Shown: positions 26,307 to 35,283, numbered from the stretch's first letter. The stretch: DNA of 39,919 nucleotides from Desulfofalx alkaliphila DSM 12257 (GCF_000711975.1 NZ_JONT01000018.1:1-39919), one strand, 5' to 3'. Translations and numbers: made by a program. Notes: generated by a model from the letters alone, not told the origin.

Positions 26307-27248
26307 TTACAACAGCAATGCCAATATCGCCTTTTGGACATGCAGGCGGTTTTCTGCCTCATCCCATACCACCGAACGGGGCCCGTCAATGACCTCGGCT
26401 GTCACTTCTTCTCCCCGGTGGGCGGGCAAACAGTGTAAGAATATGTGGTCAGCCTTGGCATGGGCAACCAGCTGGCTGTTCACTTGATAGGGCGCAAATA
26501 CCTTGGCCCGCTGCTCAAATTCCTCTTCCTGCCCCATGCTGGCCCACACATCGGTAACCACCGCATCGGCATCGGCCACCGCCGCCACCGGATCGTTGAG
26601 CACCTCTACCCTGCCGCCGCTTTGGGCGCAGGCCTCTTTAGCCAGGTTAACAAATTTTTCGTCGGGCATATAGCCCTGGGGGGAGGCCACCGCCACATGC
26701 ATACCAACCTTGCTGCAGCCAAGCAGCAGTGAATGGGCAATGTTGTTGCCGTCACCCACATAGGCCAGTTTTAAACCGGCCAGCCGGCCCTTATGTTCGC
26801 GGATGGTAAGCAGGTCTGCCAGTATCTGGCAGGGGTGGGTTTGGTCGGTGAGCCCGTTAATTACCGGAATATCCGCATGTTCTGCCAGTTCTTCCACATC
26901 GCTTTGGTCATAGGTACGAATCATAATGCCATCGGCAAAGCGAGACAGCACCTTGGCAGTGTCTGATATGGTTTCGCCCCTGCCCAATTGCAGATCGCTG
27001 CCTGACAAAAACATGGCGTGGCCGCCCAGTTGATACATACCCACCTCAAAGGACACCCTGGTGCGGGTGGAGGATTTTTGGAATACCATTGCCAGGGTTT
27101 TGCCCTGTAAATAGGGCGTGGGTATGTTATTTTTCTTCATTTCTTTTAGTTCAGCGGCTGCGTCCAATATCAGGTTTATTTCTTCACCGCTGTAATCGGC
27201 CAGCGTCAACAGGTCTCTGTTTTTAAATTTACTTTGCAGTATCAGCAC
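26307..27248 (-). CDS. argF: Ornithine carbamoyltransferase
   Basis: Makes citrulline from ornithine and carbamoyl phosphate; 313 aa. Carbamoyl-phosphate motif SSTRTRVSFE, then HPCQ, the ornithine motif DVWASMGQ and HCLPAHRGEEV are all intact. Start is GTG with GGGGG about 10 nt upstream. It is the last gene of the argCJBDF operon; argG and argH are not in the window. No convincing terminator separates it from the outer ilv promoter, which begins 24 bp after its stop. Confidence 0.96.
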   Translation of the reverse strand: MLILQSKFKNRDLLTLADYSGEEINLILDAAAELKEMKKNNIPTPYLQGKTLAMVFQKSSTRTRVSFEVGMYQLGGHAMFLSGSDLQLGRGETISDTAKVLSRFADGIMIRTYDQSDVEELAEHADIPVINGLTDQTHPCQILADLLTIREHKGRLAGLKLAYVGDGNNIAHSLLLGCSKVGMHVAVASPQGYMPDEKFVNLAKEACAQSGGRVEVLNDPVAAVADADAVVTDVWASMGQEEEFEQRAKVFAPYQVNSQLVAHAKADHIFLHCLPAHRGEEVTAEVIDGPRSVVWDEAENRLHVQKAILALLL

Positions 27249-27282
27249 TTGGCAGATACCCCCTTTTTAAAATAAGTTTCAT

Positions 27283-28470
27283 TTAGCCTTCCAGGGCCTT
27301 ATCCAGTATGTCTACGGCAGTGTCTATCTCCCTTTGGGTAACCGTTAGGGGCGGTAAAAACCGCAGCACCGTATTGTTAACGCAGTTTATCAGCAGGCCC
27401 TTTTCCCGGCAGCGGTTAACCACCTCTGCCCCGGGGCCGGAAAGCTCTGCCCCCAGCATTAAACCGGCACCCCGTATTTCTTTTATTTTGCTGTGCCTTT
27501 CTGCCAGTTGACCCAGCTTATTTTTTAGGTACTCTCCCATTTGGGCCGCGTTTTCTATTACCCCCTCATGGAGCATCACCTGCATTGTGGCCAGTGCCGC
27601 CGCAGCGGCCAGGGGATTGCCGCCAAAGGTGGAGGCGTGGTCGCCGGGCTGAAAACTATGGGCCACCTCATCCTTGGCCAGCATCGCCCCGATGGGAAAA
27701 CCGTTGCCCAGGGCCTTGGCCAGTGTAAAGATATCCGGCTCCACCCCATACAACTGATAAGCCAAGAACTTGCCGGTGCGGCCCAGGCCGCACTGCACCT
27801 CGTCAAAGATCAGTAAGAGGTTTTTATCTTTGCATATTTGGGCCACCCCTTTTAAATACTCCCGGCCGGCCGGGTTTACCCCGCCTTCCCCTTGGATGGG
27901 CTCCAGCATCACCGCACAGGTGTTGGGGCCCACGGCTTTCTCCAGTGCCTCCAAATCGTTAAAGGGTACGTATTTAAAACCGGGGGGCAGGGGCTCAAAA
28001 CCCTGCTGGTATTTGGGCTGGCCGGTGGCAGTGATGGCTGCCAGGGTACGGCCGTGAAATGATTGTTTGGCTGTAATAATCTCAAATTTATCCTGGCCCA
28101 GCTTCATTTTGGCATGTTTGCGGGCAAGTTTTATGGCCGCTTCGTTGGCCTCGGCACCGCTGTTGCAAAAGAACACCTTGTCGGCACAACTGTTTTCCAC
28201 CAGCAGTTTAGCCAGCTCAACCTGGGGTTCAATGTGGTAGAGGTTTGACACGTGCATCAGCGTATTGGCCTGGCGCCAGATGGCCTTGACCACCCTGGGG
28301 TGGCTGTGGCCCAGGGAGTTAACCGCCAGCCCGGCAACAAAGTCCAGGTATTCTTTACCCTCCGCATCCCACACCTTTACGCCCTTCCCTTCCACCAGTG
28401 CCATGGGCAGGCGGCCATAGGTATTCATCACATATTTGCTGCCGGTTTCAATAATTTCTTTTGTCTTCAC
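27283..28470 (-). CDS. argD: Acetylornithine aminotransferase
   Basis: PLP enzyme transferring the amino group from glutamate to N-acetylglutamate semialdehyde; 395 aa. The PLP Lys lies in TLAKALGNGFPIGAM, with FDEVQCGLGRTG and the substrate Arg-rich segment upstream. GTG start, with GGAGG 9 nt upstream. Neighbours argB and argF fix the pathway; the family is also close to succinylornithine and GABA aminotransferases. Confidence 0.95.
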   Translation of the reverse strand: MKTKEIIETGSKYVMNTYGRLPMALVEGKGVKVWDAEGKEYLDFVAGLAVNSLGHSHPRVVKAIWRQANTLMHVSNLYHIEPQVELAKLLVENSCADKVFFCNSGAEANEAAIKLARKHAKMKLGQDKFEIITAKQSFHGRTLAAITATGQPKYQQGFEPLPPGFKYVPFNDLEALEKAVGPNTCAVMLEPIQGEGGVNPAGREYLKGVAQICKDKNLLLIFDEVQCGLGRTGKFLAYQLYGVEPDIFTLAKALGNGFPIGAMLAKDEVAHSFQPGDHASTFGGNPLAAAAALATMQVMLHEGVIENAAQMGEYLKNKLGQLAERHSKIKEIRGAGLMLGAELSGPGAEVVNRCREKGLLINCVNNTVLRFLPPLTVTQREIDTAVDILDKALEG

Positions 28471-28485
28471 AGCTTCAACCTCCCC

Positions 28486-29376
28486 TTATCCCGGCACCAC
28501 CATGGTGCCGATACCCTTGTCGGTAAACACCTCTAACAGCAGCGAATGGGGTACTCGCCCGTCTAAGATGTGGGTGGATTTTACCCCGTTATTGATGGCT
28601 GAAACACAGCACTCCACCTTGGGAATCATGCCCCCGGCAATGATGCCCCCTTCAATCAGATCGTCAATCTCTGACGTTTTAATAACCGAGATCAGCGATT
28701 GGGGGTCCTCCTTGTGGCGCAGTATTCCTTCCACGTCAGTTAAAATCATCATCTTGTTGGCCTTTAATTCTTCGGCCAGCTTGCCGGCCACCGTATCGGC
28801 ATTGATGTTATAACTTTCTCCCCCTTCACCCACACCAACCGGCGAAATTACCGGTATGTAACCCTCCCTAATCAGGGTATGGATGATGGCGGGATTTATT
28901 TTGCTCACCTGGCCCACGTATCCGATATCGCGGCTTTCTATATTTCCGTCCGGGTGGCGCACTATACCCATTTTCTTTGTGGCTTGGATTAAGCCGGCAT
29001 CTTTACCGGATAAACCCACCGCCTTGCCCCCCAGGCTGTTGGCCAGGGCCACAATTTCTTTGTTTAATTTGCCCACCAGCACCATTTCCACAATTTCCAT
29101 GGTCTCTTCATCGGTTACCCTAAGGCCGCCCACAAAGGTGCTTTCTTTGCCCACCTTTTTGAGCATTGATGTTATTTCCGGCCCGCCCCCGTGAACTATA
29201 ACCGGGTTGATGCCCACAAATTTCATCAGTACCAGGTCGGCAATTACCGCCTTTTTCAGTTGGCAGTTCACCATGGCGTGGCCGCCGTATTTTACCACCA
29301 CTGTGGAGCCGTAAAACTTTTTAATGTAGGGTAGCGCCTCAACCAGTATACCGGCCTTTTCTAAAGCATTAAGCAT
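28486..29376 (-). CDS. argB: Acetylglutamate kinase
   Basis: Phosphorylates N-acetylglutamate; 296 aa from the chosen start. Motifs [17 protein letters not shown] and [12 protein letters not shown] are present. The N-terminal helix ([20 protein letters not shown]) is the extension seen in arginine-inhibited hexameric kinases, so this step is probably the feedback point of the pathway. The start at 29376 has AGGAGAG 6 nt before it; an in-frame ATG at 29403 has no such site. Confidence 0.95.
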   Translation of the reverse strand: MLNALEKAGILVEALPYIKKFYGSTVVVKYGGHAMVNCQLKKAVIADLVLMKFVGINPVIVHGGGPEITSMLKKVGKESTFVGGLRVTDEETMEIVEMVLVGKLNKEIVALANSLGGKAVGLSGKDAGLIQATKKMGIVRHPDGNIESRDIGYVGQVSKINPAIIHTLIREGYIPVISPVGVGEGGESYNINADTVAGKLAEELKANKMMILTDVEGILRHKEDPQSLISVIKTSEIDDLIEGGIIAGGMIPKVECCVSAINNGVKSTHILDGRVPHSLLLEVFTDKGIGTMVVPG

Positions 29377-29413
29377 AGTACACTCTCCTGTATTAAAATT
29401 CATAATTTCCCAA

Positions 29414-30628
29414 CTAAGTTCTGTAGCTGCCGTTAATACGCACGTATTCGTATGTTAAGTCGCAGCCCCAGGCAGTGGCCCCGTATTGGCCTGCCTTTAA
29501 ATCTATGGTCACTGTAACCTTGTCTTTACTTAATATTTCGGTGGCCCGCTCTTCGCTAAACTCTATGCCGCCTCCGTCCCTGGCCACCTGTTCATCGCCG
29601 ATAAAAAGATCCACCTTTTCGGGGTTAAACTGAGCCCCGGAGTAGCCCAGGGCGCACATTATGCGGCCCCAGTTGGGATCCCTGCCAAACACCGCCGCCT
29701 TAAAGAGGTTTGACCCTGTCACCGCCCGGGCCGCAAGCCTGGCATCTTGCAGGCTTTTGGCCCCCTTCACCACCACCTCCAGCAGGGTGGTGGCACCTTC
29801 ACCGTCCTTGGCAATGGCCTGGGCCAGATGGCTGCACACTTCCTTTAACCCGGCCACAAAAGCACTGTATTCACCGCTCTTTGGCTCTATGGGCCGGTGG
29901 TTTGCGGCCCCGCTGGCCAGCACCACCACCATGTCGTTGGTGCTGGTGTCCCCGTCCACGGTAATCATGTTAAAGGTGTCATCCACCGCCTCTTTTAGGG
30001 CAGCCCGCAGGGCTTGGGGCCCTATTAGGGCATCGGTGGTAATAAAGGCCAACATGGTGGCCATGTTGGGGTTAATCATCCCCGAGCCCTTGGCCATGCC
30101 CCCAATGGTTACCGTGCGGCCGGCGATTTCCAACTGTACCGCCTTTTCCTTGGGCACTGTATCGGTGGTCATAATAGCCAGCGCCCCTTGGTGACCGCCC
30201 TGGGGGCTGAGCTCCCCTGCGGCTTTTTCAATGCCCGTAATTACTTTGTCCATGGGCATCGGTTGACCGATGACACCGGTGGACGATACCAGCATATGGC
30301 CTTCATCCACCCCAAGGGCCTTGGCAGCTGCCTTCACCATGGCCTTGGCATCAGCCATCCCCTGGGGGCCATTGCAGGCGTTGGCATTGCCGGAGTTAAC
30401 TACCAGCCCGTGGGCGTAACCCCCCTTAAGGTGCTCCATGGTTAACAAAAGGGGAGCTGCCTTTACAAGGTTAGTGGTAAATACCCCGGCGGCACTGCAT
30501 AATTTTTCATTGTATATCATTGCCAGGTCAAGTTTATCTTTTTTTATACCGGCATGGACGCCGCCGGCCTTAAAGCCGGGCACCGCAGTAACCCCTCCGG
30601 TTAAGTGTCTTATGTTAACAGCGCTCAA
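29414..30628 (-). CDS. argJ: Glutamate N-acetyltransferase / amino-acid acetyltransferase
   Basis: Recycles the acetyl group from N-acetylornithine to glutamate; 404 aa. The autocleavage site is in [17 protein letters not shown], where the precursor is cut before the Thr of ATML to expose the catalytic nucleophile. Sequence alone does not show whether it also uses acetyl-CoA, but no argA is present in this operon. Start is TTG with AGGAGG about 11 nt upstream. Confidence 0.95.
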   Translation of the reverse strand: MSAVNIRHLTGGVTAVPGFKAGGVHAGIKKDKLDLAMIYNEKLCSAAGVFTTNLVKAAPLLLTMEHLKGGYAHGLVVNSGNANACNGPQGMADAKAMVKAAAKALGVDEGHMLVSSTGVIGQPMPMDKVITGIEKAAGELSPQGGHQGALAIMTTDTVPKEKAVQLEIAGRTVTIGGMAKGSGMINPNMATMLAFITTDALIGPQALRAALKEAVDDTFNMITVDGDTSTNDMVVVLASGAANHRPIEPKSGEYSAFVAGLKEVCSHLAQAIAKDGEGATTLLEVVVKGAKSLQDARLAARAVTGSNLFKAAVFGRDPNWGRIMCALGYSGAQFNPEKVDLFIGDEQVARDGGGIEFSEERATEILSKDKVTVTIDLKAGQYGATAWGCDLTYEYVRINGSYRT

Positions 30629-30666
30629 TTTATAAACCCCTCCTTGCTGAACTGGTCACTTTACTC

Positions 30667-31707
30667 TTATGGGAAAAGCCCCACCGCATCCAGGCCGGCC
30701 CTTTCATCCAAGCCGAACATGATATTCATGTTTTGTACCGCTTGGCCGGACGCTCCTTTTACCAGGTTGTCGATGGCAGATAAAACTATCACCCTCTTGG
30801 TCCGTGCATCGGCTGTCACCCACAGGTCGCAGTAGTTACTGCCTGCCAAGGCCTTGGTTTGGGGCAGCACCCCGGCGGGCAGCACCCGCACAAAGTATTC
30901 GCCGGCATAATATTCTTGGTACAGCCTGCGAATTTCCTCGGCATCAAGACTCTCATTTAAACCTGCATATATGGTGCTCAACATGCCCCTGGTCATGGGG
31001 GTGAGATGGGGAGTGAAACTGACGGTTAGGGGCTGGCCGGCCAGCTTTGACAGTTCCTGCTCTATCTCCGGCGTGTGCCGGTGGGCGGCCACGGCGTAAG
31101 CCTGAAAGTTTTCGTTTGTTTCAGAGAAATGGGTTTTCAGGGACAGACCCCGCCCTGCACCGGAAACCCCCGACTTGCTGTCAATGATGATGGTGCTGTG
31201 GTCAATGAGTTTATTTTTCACCAGGGGAGCCAGCCCCAAGACGGCAGTGGTGGGGTAGCAGCCCGGATTTGCCACCAGTGTACAAGCGGCAATTTGTTGC
31301 CGGTTAATTTCCGGCAGGCCGTATACTGCCTCTGCCAAAAGTTCCGGGACGGTGTGCTCCACCTGATACCATCTTTTGTAGTGGGCACCGTCATTTAACC
31401 TAAAGTCGGCACCTAAATCCACCAGTTTTTTGCCCTGGCGCACCACCTCAGCGGCAATATCCATTGAGTGGCCGTGGGGCAGGGCCGTAAAGATGACATC
31501 TGCCCGGTCCACCACCCGGCTGATATCCAGTTCTTCACATTCCATTTCGGTGTATTGGTATAGGTGCGGATACACCTGCCAGTAGGGCTTGCCGTGGTAG
31601 CTGCGCGAGGTTAAGGCCACCAGCTGCACCTCCCCGTGGCGGGACAGTATTCTTACCAGTTCGGCACCGGTGTAGCCGGTGGCTCCTATTACTGCAACCT
31701 TTATCAT
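30667..31707 (-). CDS. argC: N-acetyl-gamma-glutamyl-phosphate reductase
   Basis: NADPH-dependent reductase, 346 aa, first gene of the arginine operon. N-terminal nucleotide fold VAVIGATGYTGAELVRIL; catalytic Cys in LVANPGCYPT; C-terminal motifs intact. Start at 31707 was chosen for GGAGG 8 nt before it; an in-frame start at 31740 overlaps the leader. The leader carries a promoter and a terminator-like hairpin. Confidence 0.95.
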   Translation of the reverse strand: MIKVAVIGATGYTGAELVRILSRHGEVQLVALTSRSYHGKPYWQVYPHLYQYTEMECEELDISRVVDRADVIFTALPHGHSMDIAAEVVRQGKKLVDLGADFRLNDGAHYKRWYQVEHTVPELLAEAVYGLPEINRQQIAACTLVANPGCYPTTAVLGLAPLVKNKLIDHSTIIIDSKSGVSGAGRGLSLKTHFSETNENFQAYAVAAHRHTPEIEQELSKLAGQPLTVSFTPHLTPMTRGMLSTIYAGLNESLDAEEIRRLYQEYYAGEYFVRVLPAGVLPQTKALAGSNYCDLWVTADARTKRVIVLSAIDNLVKGASGQAVQNMNIMFGLDERAGLDAVGLFP

Positions 31708-31756
31708 TGTTAACCCTCCAAACACAAATAAGATATACAAACCCAGTAGTGCTTAT

Positions 31757-31784
31757 AAAAAACAAAAGGGCGCCTTTGCCCTTT
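31757..31784 (-). terminator. Terminator between the AmmeMemoRadiSam pair and argC
   Basis: Leftward AAAGGGC/GCCCTTT stem with a 6-nt loop followed by TGTTTTTT. It ends the upstream operon but also lies after a candidate argC promoter (31805-31832), so it may act as an attenuator. Confidence 0.8.
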
Positions 31785-31804
31785 CATTGAGTACGATACT
31801 TATA

Positions 31805-31832
31805 ATTATACACGCATGTGTATAAAAAACAA
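31805..31832 (-). promoter_or_regulatory. Candidate arginine-operon promoter with overlapping palindromes
   Basis: Minus-strand TTGTTT (31827-31832) and TATAAT (31805-31810), spacer 16 bp. The spacer holds TATACAC-GCAT-GTGTATA (31807-31824), and TGTATAATTATAAG overlaps the -10 box; the latter resembles half of an ArgR ARG box. ArgR control is inferred, not shown. Confidence 0.5.
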
Positions 31833-31839
31833 TAGCTTT

Positions 31840-32835
31840 TTATCTCACCAGATAAATTTTTTCACCGCAGTGCTTACACTTGTTTTCCGGGGTAAGGCCA
31901 ACAATTTTGCCGTTGTACCAAGAACGGTTTACCATCACCTTGCCGCAGCGGGGGCAGTAGGTATTTACGCCCTCCGGGTCTCCCAGGTTGCCAATGTAAA
32001 CGTAGTCCAGTTTAGTGCGGGCTATATCCTTGGCCCTTTTTAAGGTCTCCGGCGGAGTGGCCTCTGTGTCAAACTCGAAGTTAGGAAAATACCGGGAAAA
32101 ATGCAGGGGTATTTTGGGGTTCAGGCCGGCTAGCCAATCGGTAAGCCGCCCTATTTCTTCCTCTGAATCATTAAGCCCCGGTATAATTAAGGTGGTAACT
32201 TCCAGGTGGCATTTGTCATGTACCATTTCCACCGTGCGCTTAACAGGCTCCAGGTGGCCCACACAGTTTTGTTTATAAAAATCATCGGTGAAGGCCTTGA
32301 CATCAATATTCATGGCATCAATATAGGGCAGCAAGGCCCTTAGGGGTTCTTCATTAATATAGCCGTTGGTTACCAAGACGTTTTTTAAGCCTTTTTCCCT
32401 GGCCAGCCTGGCGGTGTGAAAAACAAACTCATACCACATAAAGGGTTCCGAGTAGGTATAGGCAATGCCCACGTTGGGGTAGGGGTCTTGGTTAGCGGCC
32501 ACCTCCGCCACATGCTGCGGTGTTACCTCTATTGTTTTGGGGTCATCATGGGTGATGCTCCAATTCTGGCAAAAACCGCAGCGCAGGTTGCAGCCGGTGG
32601 TTCCTAAAGACAGAATATACTGCCCCGGATAATAGTGGTACAAGGGCTTTTTTTCAATGGGATCCATGGCATGGGCCGATAAATGGCCAAAGTTAGTGGT
32701 GAACAGCTGACCGTCTATGTTCTTTCGCACCCTACAAAAGCCTGTCTTGCCGGGCCTGATGTTACAGTATTTGGGGCAAAGTTGGCACAAGACCATACCG
32801 TCATCTTTAGCTTTCCAAAATAAAGCCGGTTGCAT
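31840..32835 (-). CDS. amrS: AmmeMemoRadiSam system radical SAM enzyme
   Basis: Radical SAM protein (331 aa) of the AmmeMemoRadiSam family. The [4Fe-4S] motif is C82-x3-C86-x2-C89 (GCNLRCGFC). An N-terminal cluster of Cys (17, 20, 24, 34) and a C-terminal CPRC...CKHC pair suggest further metal binding. Pyruvate-formate-lyase activating enzymes look similar, but the neighbour with AMMECR1 and the Cys-rich N-terminus point to AmrS. The reaction is unknown. The start at 32835 has GAGGAG 7 nt upstream; a TTG five codons earlier overlaps that site. Adjacent to the amrA gene with 15 bp between. Confidence 0.92.
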   Translation of the reverse strand: MQPALFWKAKDDGMVLCQLCPKYCNIRPGKTGFCRVRKNIDGQLFTTNFGHLSAHAMDPIEKKPLYHYYPGQYILSLGTTGCNLRCGFCQNWSITHDDPKTIEVTPQHVAEVAANQDPYPNVGIAYTYSEPFMWYEFVFHTARLAREKGLKNVLVTNGYINEEPLRALLPYIDAMNIDVKAFTDDFYKQNCVGHLEPVKRTVEMVHDKCHLEVTTLIIPGLNDSEEEIGRLTDWLAGLNPKIPLHFSRYFPNFEFDTEATPPETLKRAKDIARTKLDYVYIGNLGDPEGVNTYCPRCGKVMVNRSWYNGKIVGLTPENKCKHCGEKIYLVR

Positions 32836-32850
32836 TTTATCTCTCCTCAA

Positions 32851-34257
32851 CTATTTGTATCTAATTACCTCAAAGCGTTCCAGGTTAACCTTTTCTCCCG
32901 GTCCAATGCCGGCCTTTTCCTTGGCTATTTCCACCTGTTGGCGGGCATGGTCTATTCCTTCTAAGTTAGGCAGCAGCAGTCCCCTGCGGTGGCCGGCGCT
33001 TACTATCACCCCATATTTATGGGGGTCCAGCTCTGTCAGGTCGGATATCGGTTCCGGCTCAGCCAGCACGTCCACCGAGTAGGTCAATTCATCCAACTCC
33101 TCCGGCCGCACAGGCTGAAAACGGGGGTCGGCCGTGCCGGCGCTGATGGCATTTTGCATTACCTCTTCCACTATGCTTTCATAACGAGGCAGCACTGTAC
33201 CGATACAGCCCCTCAGGTGCCCGTTCTTTTTGACGGTGACAAAGGTGGCCGCCGGCTTTTTAAATTCCTCGGGAACTTCTTTTAAATCAATTTTTGGTTT
33301 GTCTTTGCCCAGCACATGGCTTTCCAGCGTATGGCGGGCCAGTTGAACCAGGTAGCTTTCCCTTTCCCGCATTTTCTTTATCCTCTGTTGACGCTCCTTT
33401 GCCAAATTGGCCAGTATTGATTTGCTGTCATCCTGCCGGCCCGGTATTAATGAGGCCACCATGTAGCCCACCCCAAAGGGGGCTTGGTAGGATAGCACCT
33501 CCGCCTCCACCCCTTTGCCGTCCAGGGCACCCATCATCATAATGATGGGCCGCATACCGCACTCCCCTGCCCTATCCACCGCATCTAAGTCATAATTTAT
33601 CAAGCCCTGGGCATCGGCTGCACCCACAAGGCGTACGATGTCACTGTCAAATTCCTTAGCCTGGGGATGAAAGCCCGCCGGTGCGTCGGGCGCCAGCCGG
33701 TGGGATAGGTCGCCGCTGGCCAGCAAGGCCACCGGCCGGTTTTGGGCCCGGGCAGCCCTGTCCACCGCAAGGCCAAAGTGATATAATTGCTCAAAGCTAA
33801 GTAATGACATGGAAACAACCACCAAGGGCAGTTCTACACCGGCCTGCCTTATAAAGTACAAGGGCACGGTAACCCCATGATCAAGGGTAACATCCACATT
33901 GTAATCCTTGGCCAAGTCCTCATCTAAGACCGCCGCCGCCAGATTCAGTTCTTGGCAGCGGTCAATAATTTCATCGACCATGTCAAGGTCGCCGGCATAG
34001 TCAAAGGTTACCCCGGGGGCACCAAAGCGCTGTAAGCTCCCTTTAAGTCTGGGAGAATTGTTTATCACAATGGCGTCAGCAAATACCGGGCTGTGGGGGG
34101 AGATAATCACCAACACCTCGGCGCCGCTGGCTTTTATACGCCATCCTAACTCCAACAGGGCCTGCTGGGTGTCCTGCACTTTTTTTGCTTCCCTGTTACC
34201 CACCTCGGGCACCGCAATGGGCGGGTGGGGTACCACGCCGCAAAAAACAACTGACAA
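32851..34257 (-). CDS. amrA: AmmeMemoRadiSam fusion: extradiol-dioxygenase/Memo-like domain plus AMMECR1 domain
   Basis: A two-domain protein of about 468 aa. The N-terminal 275 residues resemble the LigB/Memo dioxygenase-like fold, with His in PHPP (11), PHSP (55), DHG (127) and SGDLSHR (186). The C-terminal 170 residues are an AMMECR1 domain with the signature LRGCIG (348-353). It joins in one chain two parts of the AmmeMemoRadiSam system, and the radical SAM partner follows. A linker of charged residues (KERQQRIKKMRERE) separates the domains. A TTG at 34266 touches the GGAGG; TTG 34257, 9 nt after it, is a better start. Biological role unknown. Confidence 0.9.
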   Translation of the reverse strand: MSVVFCGVVPHPPIAVPEVGNREAKKVQDTQQALLELGWRIKASGAEVLVIISPHSPVFADAIVINNSPRLKGSLQRFGAPGVTFDYAGDLDMVDEIIDRCQELNLAAAVLDEDLAKDYNVDVTLDHGVTVPLYFIRQAGVELPLVVVSMSLLSFEQLYHFGLAVDRAARAQNRPVALLASGDLSHRLAPDAPAGFHPQAKEFDSDIVRLVGAADAQGLINYDLDAVDRAGECGMRPIIMMMGALDGKGVEAEVLSYQAPFGVGYMVASLIPGRQDDSKSILANLAKERQQRIKKMRERESYLVQLARHTLESHVLGKDKPKIDLKEVPEEFKKPAATFVTVKKNGHLRGCIGTVLPRYESIVEEVMQNAISAGTADPRFQPVRPEELDELTYSVDVLAEPEPISDLTELDPHKYGVIVSAGHRRGLLLPNLEGIDHARQQVEIAKEKAGIGPGEKVNLERFEVIRYK

Positions 34258-34301
34258 GTAATTCAACCTCCTTAAAGTAGCTATTATTACAATTTTTCTC
34301 T

Positions 34302-34307
34302 ATTATA
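34302..34307 (-). promoter_or_regulatory. Candidate -10 box of the AmmeMemoRadiSam operon
   Basis: TATAAT on the minus strand about 45 nt before the gene, preceded by GGG. No convincing -35 box was found. Confidence 0.35.
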
Positions 34308-34360
34308 CCCTAAAGTCCTTCACATGTTGGCATCGATAATAATAGTAGGGGGTGTAGGCG

Positions 34361-34954
34361 ATTAATATCAAAGGTATTGTTCCGCTTCTTTTACAAGTGG
34401 CTCAGCAGGCCAAGGCCCAGCCCAAGCAAGTTGCCAAAAATAGCGTACAAAATCAGCAGGCGGCGGCGGAAACCGGCCGGCACTTGCCCGCTGCCCTTGC
34501 AAAGGGCGAGGCAGCTAAGAAGTCCGAAACTTCCCATGGCGGCCGCCAGCTTTCCACACCAGAGATTTTTTATTTGCCCCTGCCCATAAAAGTAGATGCC
34601 TTTAAATCTGCCCTCCTATACTTGCGGCAGTACTCCGGCAGCACAGCTGCTGAGGAAGATGCAAACAAATGTATATTTATTAAGTTAGAAACCTTTAATA
34701 TGGGGATCTTGTGGATAGGCATTGAACACCGCGGCGGCCAGGGCTTGGTGGTGCGATTTGTGGCGGAGGACCAAGGGACCCGCCGGTTAATTGAGGAGAT
34801 AGTGCCCGATGTTAAAGGGGAGTTAATAGCTTCGGGGTACAGCAACACCATTGTAAATTGCCAGGTGCAGCCGGGTGTGCAGGGCTGTCAAGATATCGAT
34901 TCCGCTGCCCCCGGTGCTGCAGTTGTGCACTCTTTGGTGGATTGGGAGGTATAG
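34361..34954 (+). CDS. FliK-like C-terminal-domain protein (YlqG type)
   Basis: A 197-aa protein. The first 60 residues are Gln/Ala/Lys-rich and low in complexity; the rest (from about YLPLPIKVDAFK) resembles the C-terminal domain of flagellar hook-length control protein FliK, as in the small YlqG-type proteins. I rely mainly on the next gene, an FlhB-like protein, for this call. The GTG at 34397 has no ribosome site. An ATT at 34361 lies 8 nt after AGGGGG and extends the frame with INIKGIVPLLLQ, so an ATT start is likely. The stop is 4 nt before the next gene. Function unknown. Confidence 0.65.
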   Translation: MNIKGIVPLLLQVAQQAKAQPKQVAKNSVQNQQAAAETGRHLPAALAKGEAAKKSETSHGGRQLSTPEIFYLPLPIKVDAFKSALLYLRQYSGSTAAEEDANKCIFIKLETFNMGILWIGIEHRGGQGLVVRFVAEDQGTRRLIEEIVPDVKGELIASGYSNTIVNCQVQPGVQGCQDIDSAAPGAAVVHSLVDWEV

Positions 34955-34958
34955 GGCC

Positions 34959-35240
34959 TTGAGTAAACAAAAACGCTCCCGCAAAACAGCGGCAGCCATC
35001 CGCTACCGGCATGGTGAAGACCGCACCCCTAAGGTCGTTGCCGCAGGGCACGGCCGGGTGGCTGAGAAAATAGAGGAAATAGCCCGGCAGGAGGGCATTC
35101 CCATCCATCAGGACAAGGTGCTGGCCCAGGCCTTAACCGACCTGGGAGTAGGAGCCGAAATACCGCCGGACTTATACGAGGCGGTGGCAAAAATACTAAT
35201 CCAGGTGGCCCGCCTTGATAGACAGCTGTCTAAATTATGA
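34959..35240 (+). CDS. FlhB-like cytoplasmic-domain protein (YlqH type)
   Basis: A 93-aa protein matching the cytoplasmic C-terminal domain of FlhB/YscU export-switch proteins without the membrane part. Features are AAAIRYRHGEDRTPKVVAAG, where full-length FlhB has the AxxYxxGxxxAPxVVAKG segment, then IAREQEGIPI-type and PPDLYEAVAKIL-type motifs. The NPTH autocleavage site is absent. Standalone proteins of this kind (YlqH) are common in Firmicutes; their role is not well defined. TTG start with GGGAGG 9 nt upstream. No other flagellar gene is in the window. Confidence 0.85.
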   Translation: MSKQKRSRKTAAAIRYRHGEDRTPKVVAAGHGRVAEKIEEIARQEGIPIHQDKVLAQALTDLGVGAEIPPDLYEAVAKILIQVARLDRQLSKL

Positions 35241-35267
35241 GGCGCCCGGGAAGGCACAATGGGCGCC
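35241..35267. terminator. Hairpin between convergent flhB-like gene and cwlD
   Basis: GGCGCCC (35241-35247) and GGGCGCC (35261-35267) directly after the stop. It lacks a U-tract; a weak bidirectional terminator at best. Confidence 0.4.
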
Positions 35268-35283
35268 GGCTACACTATAATAA

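Noticed and set aside
31840-32835. Pyruvate formate-lyase activating enzyme
   Set aside because: The radical SAM motif fits, but there is no pfl gene nearby, and the Cys-rich N-terminus and AMMECR1 neighbour match AmrS.
35241-35267. CRISPR or transposon inverted repeat near 35250
   Set aside because: A single short hairpin between convergent genes, without repeats or target duplications.
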